From NCBI RefSeq assembly GCF_002775205.1, contig NC_036459.1, positions 214,501-278,500 on the forward strand: a stretch of DNA of 64,000 nt, in the 5' to 3' direction. The stretch comes from Xiphophorus maculatus (taxonomy: Eukaryota > Chordata > Actinopteri > Cyprinodontiformes > Poeciliidae). Shown piece by piece: positions 23,801-38,800 of this stretch. The first letter of the stretch is position 1; each line of letters opens with the position of its first letter. The position numbers and the translations under genes are program-made. The notes beneath the pieces were generated by a model. It worked only from the letters and a program-made list of their open reading frames with translations, had not been told where the DNA came from and made no database searches.

Positions 23801-26800
23801 CCCGGCCTGGAGCGGGGAAAGGTCAATGAGGCCGGGTCCTTCACAGTGGACTGCTCTGCGGCCGGCGAGGCCGAGCTCACCATCGAGATCGTGTCGGACA
23901 GCGGATCCAAGGCGGAGGTTTGTGTTCAGAACCACGGCGACGGGACGTACTCCATCACCTACACGCCTCCGAGCCCGGGCATGTACTCCATCACCATCAA
24001 GTATGGAGGACACACGGTGCCAACGTTCCCAGTCCGCCTGCAGGTGGATCCGGCTGTGGACACCAGCGGGGTGAAGGTGTACGGACCCGGAGTGGAGCCA
24101 AGAGGTGAACAGCTTTACATCATTCATTTTAGATTCAAAGAGGTGATTTAATCTGTAATGAAGCCAAAATCCACTGGGAGAATAAATATTGTGGTGAAAT
24201 AAACCTGAGTGGAAGGTTTCTACTGGGTTTATCCTAAAACTGGGTCACCAAGTCCAGTCCTCAGCCATCCTGCAACTTTTACATGCATCTCTGCTCAAAC
24301 ACACCTGGACCAGGTAAACCGCTCCAGCAGCCAATTGCAGAGCTGAATGATCGCTGTGAGGGAATTCAGACATTTTGGAGCAGAGATGCATCTAGAAGCT
24401 GAGGACTGGACTAAATACAGCTAATCGACGCGCTTCTTGTTTCTTCACTGAACCTTTAGACAGTTTGGAGAATCAAAATGGAATTTCAAATTAAAAGTCT
24501 AGTTCAGCCCAAACTGACAGAACAAATTAAAACAACGAACCAATCGTTTTTCATAATGAATAAATAATGAATGTTTGTGAGCTGACCATATGAACTCAGA
24601 CTGAAATCTGTTCTCCGTCTTGGTGAAGCAGCGCTGACCCAATGTCGCCTCACTTATTATCGCTGGTTAAATTTTAAAGCCTTTTTATTATCTTTATTGT
24701 CAGTTCCTTTTATTTTATGGCTCAGAACTAAACCAAACCCGTCCTGCCTTGTAAGTGTTTTGCTCTCTGCTGTTCTGAGCTCAGTGTTTCCAATGAGGTT
24801 CTGGATCCAGAATGACCTGGTTTCAGTTGCAGGCCAGTAAATGATCCGAACTGGATCCAGAAATTCAGCAGCACTTTTAAAGTTCTCCAGGTCTTTACTT
24901 TCACTGTTTATTATTTACACTGATTTATTCTTGATTTGATTAAATGTTTGCAAAAATAATCCTGAAAAAACAGAAAGATGGAGAAAAACTCAGTTTAACC
25001 AGACAATGAAATATTTACTATGAAAGAATGATTCAGGTGGGTTGGTGGTCTGGTGTCTGGTGGTTCTGTTGGTCCTGGTGGTCTGGTGTCTGGTGGTTCT
25101 GTTGGTCCTGGTGGTCTGGTGTCTGGTGGTTCTGGACCTTGTTCTGGGATCTCGTTGCCGTTTTCCAGAATCTTCCTGTTGCTTTGGTCTGTTGACTGTT
25201 TTGGGTCGCTCCTCCTCCAGATGTTCTGGACCTCCTCACTCTCCTTGTCCTCCAGCCTGACTGTGTTTTTCCCTGCAGGCGTCCTGAGGGAGGTCACCAC
25301 CCATTTCATGGTCGACACCCAGTCGCTCTACAAGGCCGGAGGAAGCCACGTTAAGGTCCAGGTGTCCAACCCGTCCGGCGCCAACACGGACGCCTACGTC
25401 TCTGATCAGGCAGACGGGACCTGCAGAGTGGAGTACACGCCTTACGAAGACGGTGAGCGTTTCAGCTGCGGTTGGTCTACCAGAGAAGATCTGCTGCTGT
25501 TTCCTCTCCACCTTGCAACTGAAGAGCTCAGAAAGCCTGAGTTGATTCTGTGCTGCCAGAGCAGCAGGGAAGGACATGGTTCTGGTTTTGGTTCTGGTTC
25601 TTGAGCTCTCCTGCTGATCTTCAGGGTAAATGAAGCCCCAGAGGGAGAGCAGGGAGCTGCTGGTATTAATAGCTGCAGACGCTCTGCGTGCTTTCCACTC
25701 AAAGTAACATGCTGGGGCCCAGTGCATCATGGGACGCAAATACTTGGTGTTTATTTCCAGCCAGGCAGAAACACACAGTGAACTGAAAGGTTGCTGGTTC
25801 CAAACCCTGATGCGTCCTGGAAAGGCTTTTAAAGAGCTTTTTCTATCTTCATTAGAAACCTCAGAGTAATCAGACTGCTGCTGAACATTTACCATGATGT
25901 CCCAAGATGCACTGGGCCCACCACACTTTTTTAAATCTGAAGGGCCTTCATCGTTGCTCAATCGTTCCTCCGTTGTTCCTTTGTCTTTCCTCCATCATTC
26001 TTTCGTCGTTCCTCCATAGTTCCATTGTTCCTCCATCGTTCCGTCATTTCTTCATCATTACTTCATTGTTCCTCAGTGCTGTGGATTCATGACGCTTCAC
26101 TGACCGTTTGGTTTCTGCTGCTCAGCTGGAACTAATGTCTGTGTTTCCAGGTTTGCACCTTATTGAGGTTCTCCTGGACGATGTCTCCGTCCCAAAGAGT
26201 CCCTTCAGGGTGTCAGTCACCGAGGGCTGCGACCCCAGTCGGGTCCGAGCCTTCGGTCCTGGGCTGGAGGAAGGTCTAGTGAACAAATCAAACAGCTTCA
26301 CTGTTGAAACCAGGTAACCATGTTCTGCTGTCCAGAACCTCCCAGAACCCACAGGAACGGGACCGTTTGGCCTGAATTCCCTGTATCCCATTTTAAGGGG
26401 CGCCGGCACTGGAGGACTGGGTCTGGCCATTGAAGGTCCCTCAGAGGCAAAGATGTCCTGTCAAGACAACAAGGACGGCAGCTGCAGTGTTGACTACATC
26501 CCGTTCACTCCCGGAGAATACGACGTCAACATCTCCTTTGGAGGCCTCTCTATCCCAGGTCAGAGGTCAGCCCAGCTGGGTGGCTTCCTCCCAGGGAACG
26601 GCTAAACGTCCTTCTGATTCTCTCCAGGAAGCCCGTTTCGTGTCCCGGTCCGGCAGGTGGTCGATCCCAGTAAGGTGAGGTGTTCTGGTCCTGGATTGGG
26701 AGGAGGAGTCCGCGCTCATGTTCCTCAGACCTTCACGGTGGACAGCAGCAAGGCGGGAATGGCTCCTCTGGAAGTCCAGATCTACGGACCTGCAGGTGAG

Positions 26801-29800
26801 ACGGTCAGCCAAGGACACGTCTTTACAATCAGGCGGGTTTTCATTCCCCCACGTCTCACTGAACAAATAAAACCTAAATGAGCGAGCTAGCTATTTAGAT
26901 TTATATTTAGTTTTGAGATAACTACATATTTAGTTTACAAAATAAATAGTTAGCTCTGAGCTAGCTAAATATTTAGTTTATAAACTACATATTTAGCTAG
27001 CTTAGAACAAACTTTTTAGCTAATATGCTAATTCACTTGCCAATAGGTGGAAGCAGACTATAAAAATAAAAGCTGGGTCTTGAGAAAATCTATGTAAATC
27101 CTGAGAACTGATGCATCTCTGCTACTGCCCAGCTTTTATTTTGGTACTTAGCTTTTCACTAAATATTTAGCTTGCTAGCAAAACATAGCATGGTGAAAAT
27201 ATGACTAACAAAAGTGAATCCTCATTTTTTGTCAGACTAGATAAGAATTATTACTGTTAATTTCCGACTGCGTAGCTGTGCTAATGAATGGTAAATTCAT
27301 TAGCTGTAACTTTATTGAGCACAGCAGGAGGAACCAGTTTGACACGTCAGCGTCATGAGGGTCCTCTGGTCACTGAAACAGGTTTTCCTTCCCTGATTCG
27401 CTCCATCTTGGTGCTGTTGGTTCTGATGAGGCCCAGTAAGTTGCTACCTGGAGCTGATTGGTGGAACTCGTTCTGTCCCCAGGTGTGGCCGAGCCGCTCA
27501 GTGTCACAGACAACGGGGACGGTACCCACGCGGTTAACTATACCCCGGCCAGCGACGGGCCATACACGGTGTGCGTGAAATACGCCGACCAGGAGGTCCC
27601 TCGGAGGTTTGTCCCGAGCAGAATGCTGAGCAGGTTAGACTTCCAGAACCAGCTGTGACCCGTCAACCCGTCTCAACTCAGTCCCTTTAAGATCAAGACC
27701 CTCCCGGCTCATGACGCCAGCAAGGTCCGGGCCAGCGGTCCGGGCCTGAACGCCTCCGGGGTCCCGGCCAGTCTGCCCGTGGAGTTCACCATCGACGCCA
27801 GGGACGCTGGAGAAGGACTGCTCACCGTCCAGATCCTGGTGAGTCTAGCAGGCTGCCAAGTTTTTTCAGAACCGTCTCTGCCATTGATCTGCAGTGTGGG
27901 AAACCAGTAGGACTCTGGTTTCAGCAAAACATAACCGTCTGGTGAGGCAGGTGATGGAAGTGTAGCCTCACCATGCTCTGTTATCTGTCTCCTAATCCCG
28001 ACCCGACCCGGCCCGGCTGCTGGTGCTGCAGGACCCAGACGGGTGCAGGCGCGAGGTCTCGCTGTTTGTGGAGGACTGGGGCAGGAGGGTGTGGCAGTCC
28101 CACATAGTAAAGAAAACCATCCCCTTCAGTATTCTGAGGAGAGGCTGCGTAAGGCCATGACCTCTTCACCCCATCTCACCTTCATCCTCACCCTTCCCTC
28201 CTCCTCCTCCCTCGCTACCTCCACTTCATCGCCGTTCACTGCTTCGCCACAGAGCCGCTTGCTTTAGGTGCTCCGGTTGTTTCCTACAACACATCAGGAT
28301 CTTCCAGGTTTAACTGGATCATGACAGGTTCAGTATTAGACAGCTAGTTTTAATATCAGACATTTCAGCAACAAGGTAGTTCAAAGTGCCACAGCAGAAA
28401 AACTTACTACAGGAACCAGTTATGAAACTAGCAGCAAACATTACACATTTAATTCTCTGACTCTCCCAGGTGTGTTTGGGCCAATCCAGTTACAGGTTCC
28501 ACCAGATTTAGAACTGGTTCTGATGTGTGTCATGCTTCACCCCCCACCTCACCCCCACCCCTCTGTGGTCTACATGTGGACTGACTCCATCCAGTTTGTG
28601 GGTTGAGCTAACAGCCAGACTAACCTCTGGTTCTCCGTAGACCCAACAGCACTGACCTCAGACCATCAGCAGCCAATCAGGCTTCAGTAACCACTGGACC
28701 TCAGTGTAGAGTGTGTTCACATCAGCCATGTGTGTGTAAGCTTTAATCCAACTCCTAGAGAGTCTGATTCGGTTGGTGAGGTGTGAATGCTAGTTGACCT
28801 TTGACCTCTGGTCCTCCAAACCTCGGTCTGGGTTCGTTTGAAGTGAACTCTGGTTTGGTTTGAATGCATATGTGAACACCAAGCGGACCGGAGACCGCTT
28901 CAAAAGGAGGAAGTGGACTACGGCGCAGTGCATTCTGGGTAAATACAACCAAAGCTAGCATGCTAGCCAAGCGCTAGCAGCAGAAATGGCTCCTGGTCTT
29001 CAGCCAGAGACTAAAGAGAAATCCTCCAACTGCTAAAATCGGACGCCTCCATCTTGTTTCCATCTGGTGAAGAAGGAAGTTGCTCTCAGCGTCTTCAGAG
29101 GTTTTTGTGTCGTTTCCTTCAGTGGTTCTTGGTGCAGCGCCCCCACAGGCCAGGAGGGGAACAGGTTGGTTTGACTCAGAGCAGAGAGAAAGAGAACCAC
29201 AGCAGCTGCTTGAGTAAAGCAAGGCAGACATTCATGCTTCACTCCAACCACAACTCCTATAAGGTATTCACACCCTTAGGATGAAGGAGTGAATACTTTT
29301 GGAGGCTCTGTGTGTAAATGTCCTTGTCTGAAAATGAGATGTTCCTGAAGCTTTGTTCTACCAAAGTCCAGCAGCCAATCAGAGTGCTGTTCCCAGTGGC
29401 TGATGGTCCGAGACCAGTGATGAAACCGTTCTGTCCACTAACTTCCTGTCCGTGTCGAACCAGGACCCGGAGGGAAAACCCAAGAAGGCCAACATCCGGG
29501 ACAACCGGGACGGGACTTACACGGTGTCCTATGTACCGGACATAACGGGACGCTACACCATCACCATCAAGTACGGAGGGGACGAGATCCCGTACTCGCC
29601 CTACAGGATCCACGCCGTGCCCACCGGGGACGCCAGCAAGTGTTTGGTCACAGGTCAGGCTCCGCCCACCGCTGCTCACATCACCAATCAAATTCAGCCT
29701 TGCTGACTGTGTTGTTTCCTTTCAGTTTCCATTGGAGGACACGGACTGGGTGAGTTCCTACAAACTGCTGATGTTTCACTGAGAGTACTGCAGGAGAACC

Positions 29801-32800
29801 TGCAGGAATTAAATTCCTGCTGCAGCTTTTTAAATGTTTGCATTCTTTATTTTTCTGCCTCATCAAAACCAAATGAACAACAAAGACTCAAAGGAACTGA
29901 GAATAAATGTTCTCTGAGTTCCTCCAATTTTCCTGCTGCTTAGTGTGAAAAGAATCATATTTATGTTTTAGATCCACTTTATGGATGGGAACCATGGCAA
30001 CAGCAGTCTTTTCTCTGTTTTCTTCCCACATCTGTGTCTCTTTGTCTTTGTCGAACTGTGTTAGCTACAGCTGCACCGCCTGCTGGTGGAGCGGAGGTAT
30101 TACAGGTATCACCATGTAGAGATGTAGATTTTCTCAAATCCAGAAGGAAAAAACATCAAAATCGTCTTTTTAAAACATCTAGTTGGTGGCAGAGGCCTTG
30201 AACGCACCTTTGAGAGAAAACTTTCAGCTGCTCGGTCAACCAAGCTGCGTCTCCAGAAGGTCCACCTGATAAAACCCAGATTCTGTCAGCTGTTACCGGC
30301 CGAATTAGAATCTGACTTGGTTCACAGAGACCCAGGTCAGATGACTGGTCTCAAAGCAGATTCACTTACAAACAAGTTAATGTGGAGCAAATGTCTTGTT
30401 TTCGCGCCTTCAAAGTTCAAACCAACCTGTTGAGATCTTGGAACCAGAGAAGATCAGTTGGTCATCCACCCAGCCTGGATTCTTCAGGTCCTCTGAACGT
30501 CTCTCTGGATTCAGACACAGATCCAGACTGTCTCTGGGAAGGACCTGGTGAAGGCAGCTTTCCCACCTCTGGCTCACATGCAGAGTTTGATTGTAGGTCT
30601 AGTTTTTCCTTCAGCTGTGGTCTTGGCAGGACTTGACGTCAAATCCTCAATTTTTCTTACAGTATTAAAACCAAACCAACAAGCCACCTCCGTCCAATTG
30701 GTAACCAGGTGTGACAAGCAGGTTATGAGTCAATGATCCTCTTTCAGACAAAGAACCCGAGTGTTTAGGATGAGAAATAAAAAGCATGTTTAGGATGCAG
30801 AGTTGCTCATCTTGGAAAGTTCCTTTCTTGATGAACACAAGTTCCAGAAAAGAAATGAAAATGCTAAAGAAATGAATTAGACTCATGCATGATTGAAAAC
30901 CAGAACCCAGTTCCCACAGGTCCCAGTTGGTTAGCTGGTATCAGGCAACGACACCCTGCTCTCCTCATCAGGTTCAGGTCTTGGTCCAACTATCCAGATT
31001 GGAGAGGAAACGGTCATCACCGTAGACGCAAAGAATGCTGGGAAAGGTAAAGTCACCTGCAAGGTGTCGACGCCAGACGGAGCGGAGCTGGATGTGGACG
31101 TGGTGGAGAACGCCGACGGGACATTTGATATTTATTACACGGCTCCAGAACCCGGCCAGTACATCATCACTATCCGGTTCGGGGGGGAGCAGATTCCCAA
31201 CAGCCCCTTCCACGTGGAGGTGAGTAGAAACTGCAGACTGGCTGGGGTTTGGTTTGGTTTGGGTTGGGTTGAGTCCTAGTTTCTGTTGGGTTGGATTTAT
31301 TCCTGGTTTAGGTTGAGTTTTGGTTTGGTTAGGTTTAGTCTTGTTGGGGTTGTTTTCTGGTTAGTCCTGATTTAGGTTAGTCTGGGAACCCAAGTTTCAG
31401 TGGAAACTTCAGACATTTTTTCCTGGAAGTTTAATTAATGATACATTGATGAAAATAAACTAGTTCCTGTTTAATATGATCTGTTTTCTCCGTCTCCAGT
31501 GGATAATCTGAGTAATCAGCCCCCGACTGACTGAACCTGCTGAGTTCAGCCTGAGTTATTTAGGTGTTTGCCTTCAGCTAACTGTTGCGTTTGCTCTAAC
31601 TGTTGCATCTTGTTCTCGTCAGGCGAGTGAAACCGTGCCAATAATCGAGGAACCATGTGACAAGGTTCAGTCGCAGCAGCCCTACTCGCCCTACGCAGGC
31701 TTCTCCCCTCACTGGGTATCAGCGCTGCCGTTAATCTGCTGCTGCAGACCGACTCTGTCACTGACAGAGTCGGTCTGTCAGTGACAGAGTCACTGACAGA
31801 CCGGGAATCTGGGTTGTCAATAACAACCCAGATTCCCTGATCCATCCTCTGCCAGCTGCTGCATGAAAACCTACTGGGCTGAAATAACCAAAGCTTCGCT
31901 TTAAGTTCATTTCATCTCTTCACGGTTTGGTCCTGCTGGGTCAGAACCAGCTGTGATGGACCGCTGGCTCTTCCAGCCACTCATTTTCCTCCCATTTGTT
32001 TCTGGACCCGTTCCCAAAGCTCCCTGTATGCTACCAGTGACACACCTCCCCTCTGCTCCGGTTTAGGCAACAGACGATCCAATCAGCGCTGCGGCTGGGA
32101 TGGAGCCAGTGCTGCGTCCCTTCAGCCTGGTTATTCCCTTCACCGTGCAGACAGGAGAGATCTCAGGTACGACACACACCGCATCCATTCCTCACACTTC
32201 ATGACTTCATGAAACGTCTCCGTCGCTGTAATGAGTTAAAACCCGGTTGGTGTTTCCCGCAGGCGAGGTCCGAATGCCGTCGGGTCGAACAGCTCGGCCA
32301 AACATCGCTGACAACAAGGACGGGACGGTGATGGTGAAATACTCGCCGACTGAGCGTGGCCTGCATGAGATGGACATCAGATACGACGGAAGCCACATCC
32401 CAGGTAACTGCTGCCAGACGTTCCAGTCCACTTGGACCTGTTTGAGTTCACTGTTCTGACTCCCAGAACCGGGATGTTCCCTGCTCCGGTTGCACTCACT
32501 GAACCATGTTTCACTGTTACCTGCAACCATTGATCCTCTCTGAGATCAGCTAAACGGGTCAGAAGGAAAACCAGTTCATACCACAAACACTCCAGGTTCT
32601 GGTTCTCCTCTCAGTGGGACGGGCCGTTTGGGTTCATGCCTCCTGGTACAACAGCACTTAAACACAAGACTTATGCTGTAGGAGGAAGGAGCTAAGTTCA
32701 ACTCTGTGGAACCAGAACCTCCAGCAGAACCAGAACCTTCTGTAAAACTGCTTCCCTCCTGTGTGTTTCAGGAAGTCCACTGCAGTTCTACGTTGACGCC

Positions 32801-35800
32801 ATCAACAGCGGTCATGTGACGGCGTTCGGCGCCGGCCTGAGCCACGGTGCGGTGAACCGGCCTGCCACCTTCACCATCGTCACCAAAGACGCCGGAGAAG
32901 GTATCGGCAGCAGGAAGCAGGTTTTCTATGTTTCAGTCAACAGGAAGCTGAACGTGAAGCAGGTGAACGTCGTCATGGTGCGTCCTCTGCCTCTCTGCAG
33001 GAGGTTTGTCCCTGGCTGTTGAAGGTCCGTCAAAAGCAGAGATCAGCTGCACAGACAACAAAGACGGGACGTGCACGGTGTCCTACCTGCCCACCGCGCC
33101 CGGAGACTACAGCATCATCGTCAAGTTTGATGACAAAAATATCCCGGGAAGCCCGTTTATGGCAAAGATCACCGGTACGGAAACTCCACAGGGAACAAAT
33201 CAAATCAGTCTGAGTCTGGACCGTGCTAAGAGAATAAACCGACTTCTTGCCAACCGGGCCGGTTCACTGTTCACTCCTTCATGTTTCCTCTTCAGGAGAC
33301 GACGCCATGAGGACGTCGCAGCTCAACGTTGGCACCGCATCAGACGTTTCCTTAAAGATCACAGAGACGGACCTGAGCAGCCTGATGGCAACCATCAGAG
33401 CGCCGTCTGGCCACGAAGAGCCGTGTCTCCTGAAGAGGCTCCCCAACAGACACATTGGTACCTGTCCAGGTCTCACCTGGGTTCAGAGCCCGACCTAAGA
33501 AGCTTTACTGGCATTTTCAACAATTGGTTTCCTCACTGTTGAGCAAAGAAAGTTCCTGAAACGTCTTGATAGATTTGATTTGGGACAAAATGGGACAGAA
33601 ACCTTGTGCATTTCTCAACATGTCACAGGAAGTGATGTCTGATCTGTCGTTCATGCAGGAATCTCCTTCACCCCGAAGGAAGTGGGTGAACATGTGGTGA
33701 GCGTGAAGAAAAGTGGGAAGCATGTGACTAACAGCCCGTTTAAGATCATGGTGGGTCAGTCAGAGATCGGCGACGCCAGCAGGGTGAAGGTTTACGGCCA
33801 GGGCCTGGTGGAGGGACACACCTTCGAGGTTGCAGAGTTCATCGTGGACACTAGGAATGCCGGTGAGAATGCATACCGCCTGCTCAGTGTCTGGGTCAGG
33901 GTTTCGGTTCTGACAGTCTGTTTTGTTTGGAAGGTTATGGCGGTCTGGGCCTGTCCATCGAGGGTCCGAGCAAAGTGGATATTAACTGTGAGGATGTGGA
34001 CGACGGGACGTGTAAGGTGACCTACTGCCCTACGGAACCTGGGAACTACATCATCAACATCAAGTTTGCTGACCAGCATGTTCCAGGTAAAGCCAGAAGC
34101 TGCTGCTCTGCCTCCTGACATGCATGCTGGGAAACAGGAAGAGGCGGAGCAAACACCAGGAACGGTTTGTGGAGCACTAGGTGCTGTTACAACCTTTAAA
34201 CGCATCGGATCAGACAAAAAGCCTGGTGAAAATTAGAGAAGCGAACATGTAGAGCACCACTGCCTCCTACAGGCAGAATCTGAAAACACAGATTATACTT
34301 AACTTACTCATCCTGTTTCTGTGATGCTGGTTTAGAAATATTTGCAAGGAATTTTGTGATATTTTTTACTCATTAATACATTTTTATTAAACGTTTTGTT
34401 TTTCGTTCCTCACCAATTGTGGATGATAACCTGACTTAAAGTCAGACTGAGACAGAAATACTGCCACCTGCAGGTGGGAGTTACTATCACTTAAACCTAT
34501 AGTTATTAATCATTTTTGCAGAAAATTTGCAACATACTGATGTGGCACAACAATACTCACAAATATGCATGAACCCAAAAACCAACGAGGATCTGTTGGT
34601 TTCTAAACTGATTAAATCTGCAGATTCTGACTCGGTTTAGTTTAACATTGTTGGTGTTTCCAAACAGGAAGTCCGTTCACTGTTAAAATATTTGGCGAAG
34701 GCCGAGTGAAGGAAAGCATCACCAGGAGGCGGCAGGCCCCCTCCATCGCCACCGTGGGCAGCACCTGTGACCTCAACCTGAAAATACCAGGTAGAGTTTG
34801 TCTTCATCTTCTGCTCCACTCCTTTTCCTCTGCCCTTCCTGCCTCCTGCTTCCTCACCTTCATCTCCTTCTTGCTCCTGTCCTCCTCCTTCCTGCCTGCC
34901 GGCTGCAGGAAACTGGTTTCAGATGGTTTCCGCTCAGGAGCGTCTGACCCGGACCTTCACTCGCAGCAGCCACACCTACACCCGCACCGAGCGCACTGAG
35001 ATCAGCAAGACCCGAGCTGGAGAGACCAAGCGGGAGGTCCGGGTGGAGGAGAGCACGCAGGTCGGAGGAGATCCCTTCAGGGACGTGTTTGGAGATTTTC
35101 TGGGCCGAGACGGTCTGAGCGGGTTCAGCGGGATGCCGGCCGGAAGCCGCCTGCCGCTGCAGGACGGTGTGTGTCCCTGAAGCTCTTCCTGCTGCTGCTT
35201 GGCTTCTGTCTTTAACCACAAACTGCTCTCAGGTTTCCCTCCAACCGCACATGAAGTCCCATCGGTGCTGCAATACACAGTGTGAACAGATGGGGGCAGT
35301 GTTTTGTTCCTGTTTGACAGTAGAAACATATCGTCACCTTCCTAAAACAAAGACCTGTCGATTTCTTGCCAAAAGAGATTTTATTGTTTTATTTGTGTAT
35401 AATTAATCCTTTAACAAAAAAGAAGTGGTGACTCTTTTTTATTTTTGCATAAATCATTTTTGGTAAAAAAAACAACAACAACAAAAAAACAACATTATTT
35501 TAGGAAGGTGACGATTTGAAACTTTGTGTAAAGTTGTTAATATTTTTGTCCCATTAATAAAATATAAATATGTAATTCAGCCTCAAACTGGTGGAGTAAA
35601 TATTAGTTGTTTTATTTTTACTCATTAACAGCTGGACTAACTGGATTCACTATATTTATATATATATTATTTCTGCATGAGAAAAATAAAGCAGTGGTGC
35701 AAAAACATAATTAATAAGTAAAATAAGAATCAAAGAGGACCGCCAGTCTAAACGCAGCTGAAGAAGAAATGAGTTATTTAGGTTTCGCTTCGCTCCGCTC

Positions 35801-38800
35801 CGCCCAGCTGATGACCTGTGATGTCTTTGTCCTCCCGTCTGTCCCGTCTGTCCCCCGTCTCTTCCCTCAGGTGAGGCAGCGAACCAGGAGATGACGGCTC
35901 AGGTGACGAGTCCCGGCGGGAAGACGGAGGACGCAGAGATCATCAAGGGAGAGGACAGCACCTACAGCGTCCGCTTCGTCCCTCAGGAGATGGGCCCTCA
36001 CGTTGTCAGTGTGAAGTACCGGGGCCAGCACGTCCCTGGGAGCCCCTTCCAGTTCACTGTGGGGCCCCTGGGGGAGGGAGGGGCCCACAAGGTCCGAGCT
36101 GGAGGAACCGGACTGGACCGCGGCGTGGCAGGACTACCCGGTAGGCTTTATCTTTTGTTGATGTAAAATGTGGTTTTTATTCATTTACATCATAAAAAAC
36201 AAAACATTTGGATCATGGACGGTTCTGCTTCTTCATATTTACTGGAAGCAAAACATTTCTGGGTCTCGTTTCTCTAACTTCTGTTTTTATGCAGGAAAAA
36301 AACTGATAGAAATATATAATACAGAATGTACTTTTAAGAACTTGCAGCATAGTTTTCTGGTTTCTTTATATCCTACAGGATGTTTAGCACTCGTAGGTTC
36401 CCCTAAATTAATTTCAGTTCTGACGTGCTTTAGCGTTAGCTTAAGCTAAATTTCATATTGGTAGTTATAAAACACTTTAACATTAGCAGAACTATTGTTT
36501 CCCCCAGTAAACCTGCTCAGCCCGGCGGTCGGTCCGCCGTGTTTTTGTATTAAAAGATGTTAAGTAGACAGGAAATGTAAAGATATTACCGGGTAATTAT
36601 ATGTTACCAGAAAACATGGCCAGTGAAACGATATTTAAACCCACAACTAATCTTAAGAACAACAAATCAAAAAATACAATTAAAATGAATATCAATTATT
36701 TGCACTTCTGATTAATCCAAATAAAGTCAGCGGCTCCATCAGGCCCCCGGGGCTTCAGGGGCTTCAGGGGCTTCAGGGGCTTCAGGGGCTTCAGGGGCAG
36801 TGTGTTGAGATGTAAAAACCCACATAATTCTTTGTTCACAAAGATAAATCATTCTCATCGCTCCCTGTCGTGGAAAAAAACTATTTCCAAGCACTGTTCA
36901 GGTAAAATCACTCAATCAGGTTTATTCATGAATTGTGCACAACTCAGAGAGCTTATAGGACAATTAATAATGAAGCAAGTCTGAAACGGAAAGCGCCGCC
37001 AGGCAGAGACACACATGAGTTTTGTACAAAGGGATCCAAAGCCTGGGAATCAGGCTGGTTCCCATGCAGCTGGGAAAAACAACGTCCAACCTTGTGCATG
37101 TAGCCCAAACAGCTTTAACTTGGTGGGAATATACAGAACTTAGAATAAACATATAGCAATACAACTAGCAGGTGTGACCTAACTGTAATTAGGAGTTCCA
37201 CCGCGTCCTCCAGAAGTCTTTCACCACGACCCAATCACCTGGCTTGATGGCATGGAGTGGTGTCTCGGCGGGACGCGGCAATGCGTCTTTCACCATCTGA
37301 AAAACTTGAGAAAGCACATTCGACAGGTTTTGACAGTAAGACAACACCGCATCATCACAGATAGAAGTGGAAGGAAGGACCTTTCTCTGAGGCCCTAAAC
37401 CCAAATTAGGAGGCCGGCCAAACAGGATCTCAAATGGACTGAGGTTAATCCTGGCTCTCCTCCGCATCCTCATGTAAGTCAAAACAATCAGTAGTTTTCA
37501 AAGTCGTACCTAAAAACTTTCCCACTTCAGCTAATGCTGCATTAACAAAGTGTGTGCCATTATCACTGCTAACCCTGGCAGGAATACCCCAACGTGGGAT
37601 AATTTCAGTCAGCAAAAAAATGTTTTGGAAGGCATGGCTTGCCATTCGGACCCATCCATATTCCATTTTCATAAACAGCCCCTGAGGATTTCCAAACACG
37701 CCTCTCTGTTCCTGAAGCAAAAGACTGTAGTGCTTCAATATCAGAGAGGGGAGAGGGAGAAGGTGGAGAAGTGTGGAAGGAGGGGCAGCTCATCATGGAA
37801 GGCCTGTTTCACTGCCATATCAGCTCTGGCGTTGCCACGGGCAACGGTATCATCAGAGTTTGTGTGTGCCTGACATTTAGTCACAGAGATGGCAGAAGGT
37901 AACATGATAGCATCCAACAAATCTACAACTTGAGAAAAGTTCACAATAGGTTTACCATCTGCTTTAAGGAATTTCCTGTTTCCAAAGAACTCCAAATCTA
38001 TGCACAATTTTAAATGCATAGTTTGAATCAGTAAATATTGAGGCAGACTTACCAGCTGCCAGTTTACATGCCTCTGTTAGTACCTCTAGCTCAGCAGTTT
38101 GTGCAGAAAAGTGTTTTGGTAAGGAGCCAGAAACTAGCATTTCATGCAAAGAGCAAACAGCAAAGCCCACATGGTTAGTACCAGTAATAGGATCACGTGA
38201 TGCAGAGCCATCAGCAAACAGCACTAAGTCAGGGTTAGTTAGAGGTCAGGGTTAAATCAGGTCTGGGTGTGCAAACTTGTTCCAAGACCCCCTCACAATG
38301 ATGAGGTTCACCATCATCAGGAGTCGGCAAAAGAGTTGCTGGATTAAGAACGGTGCAACGTTTCACAGTGACATTAGGCATGTCCAAAAGGACAGATGTG
38401 TACCTTAGCCAACGCGCAGCAGAAAGATGAGAAGTTTTCTGCTCCAAAAGAATGATAGAAACAGAGTGTGGAACCAGTAAGGTGAGGTTGGTATGACCCA
38501 CAATGTCACCTGATGCAAGAACAGCTTTTTCTGCAGCAGCTACTGCACGTAAACAACCAATTAGCCCTTCAGCAACAGGATCTGGCTTAGCTGAAAAATA
38601 TGCAACAGGTCTCAATTTTCCTCCGTGTGATTGCAGCAGGACGGATGTCATGCAGCCTTTTTTTTTCATCCACTGTTTGAACAAACTGTTTGTTTGGATC
38701 AGGAATGCCAAGTGTAGGAGCAGTCTGTAGTGCCAGCTTTAGCTGAGTAAAAGCAGCTTCAGCCTCTGGAGTCCATTGGACAGTGTCTGGAGCCTGGAGA

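Noticed and set aside
25037-25135. Regular direct repeats suggestive of an array
   Set aside because: Units are contiguous with no unique spacers; a minisatellite, not a CRISPR array. The same holds for 47306-47405 and 50108-50290.
34860-35329. Minus-strand ORFs across flnc exon 40
   Set aside because: Shadows of the Arg/Ser/Glu-rich coding exon on the other strand.
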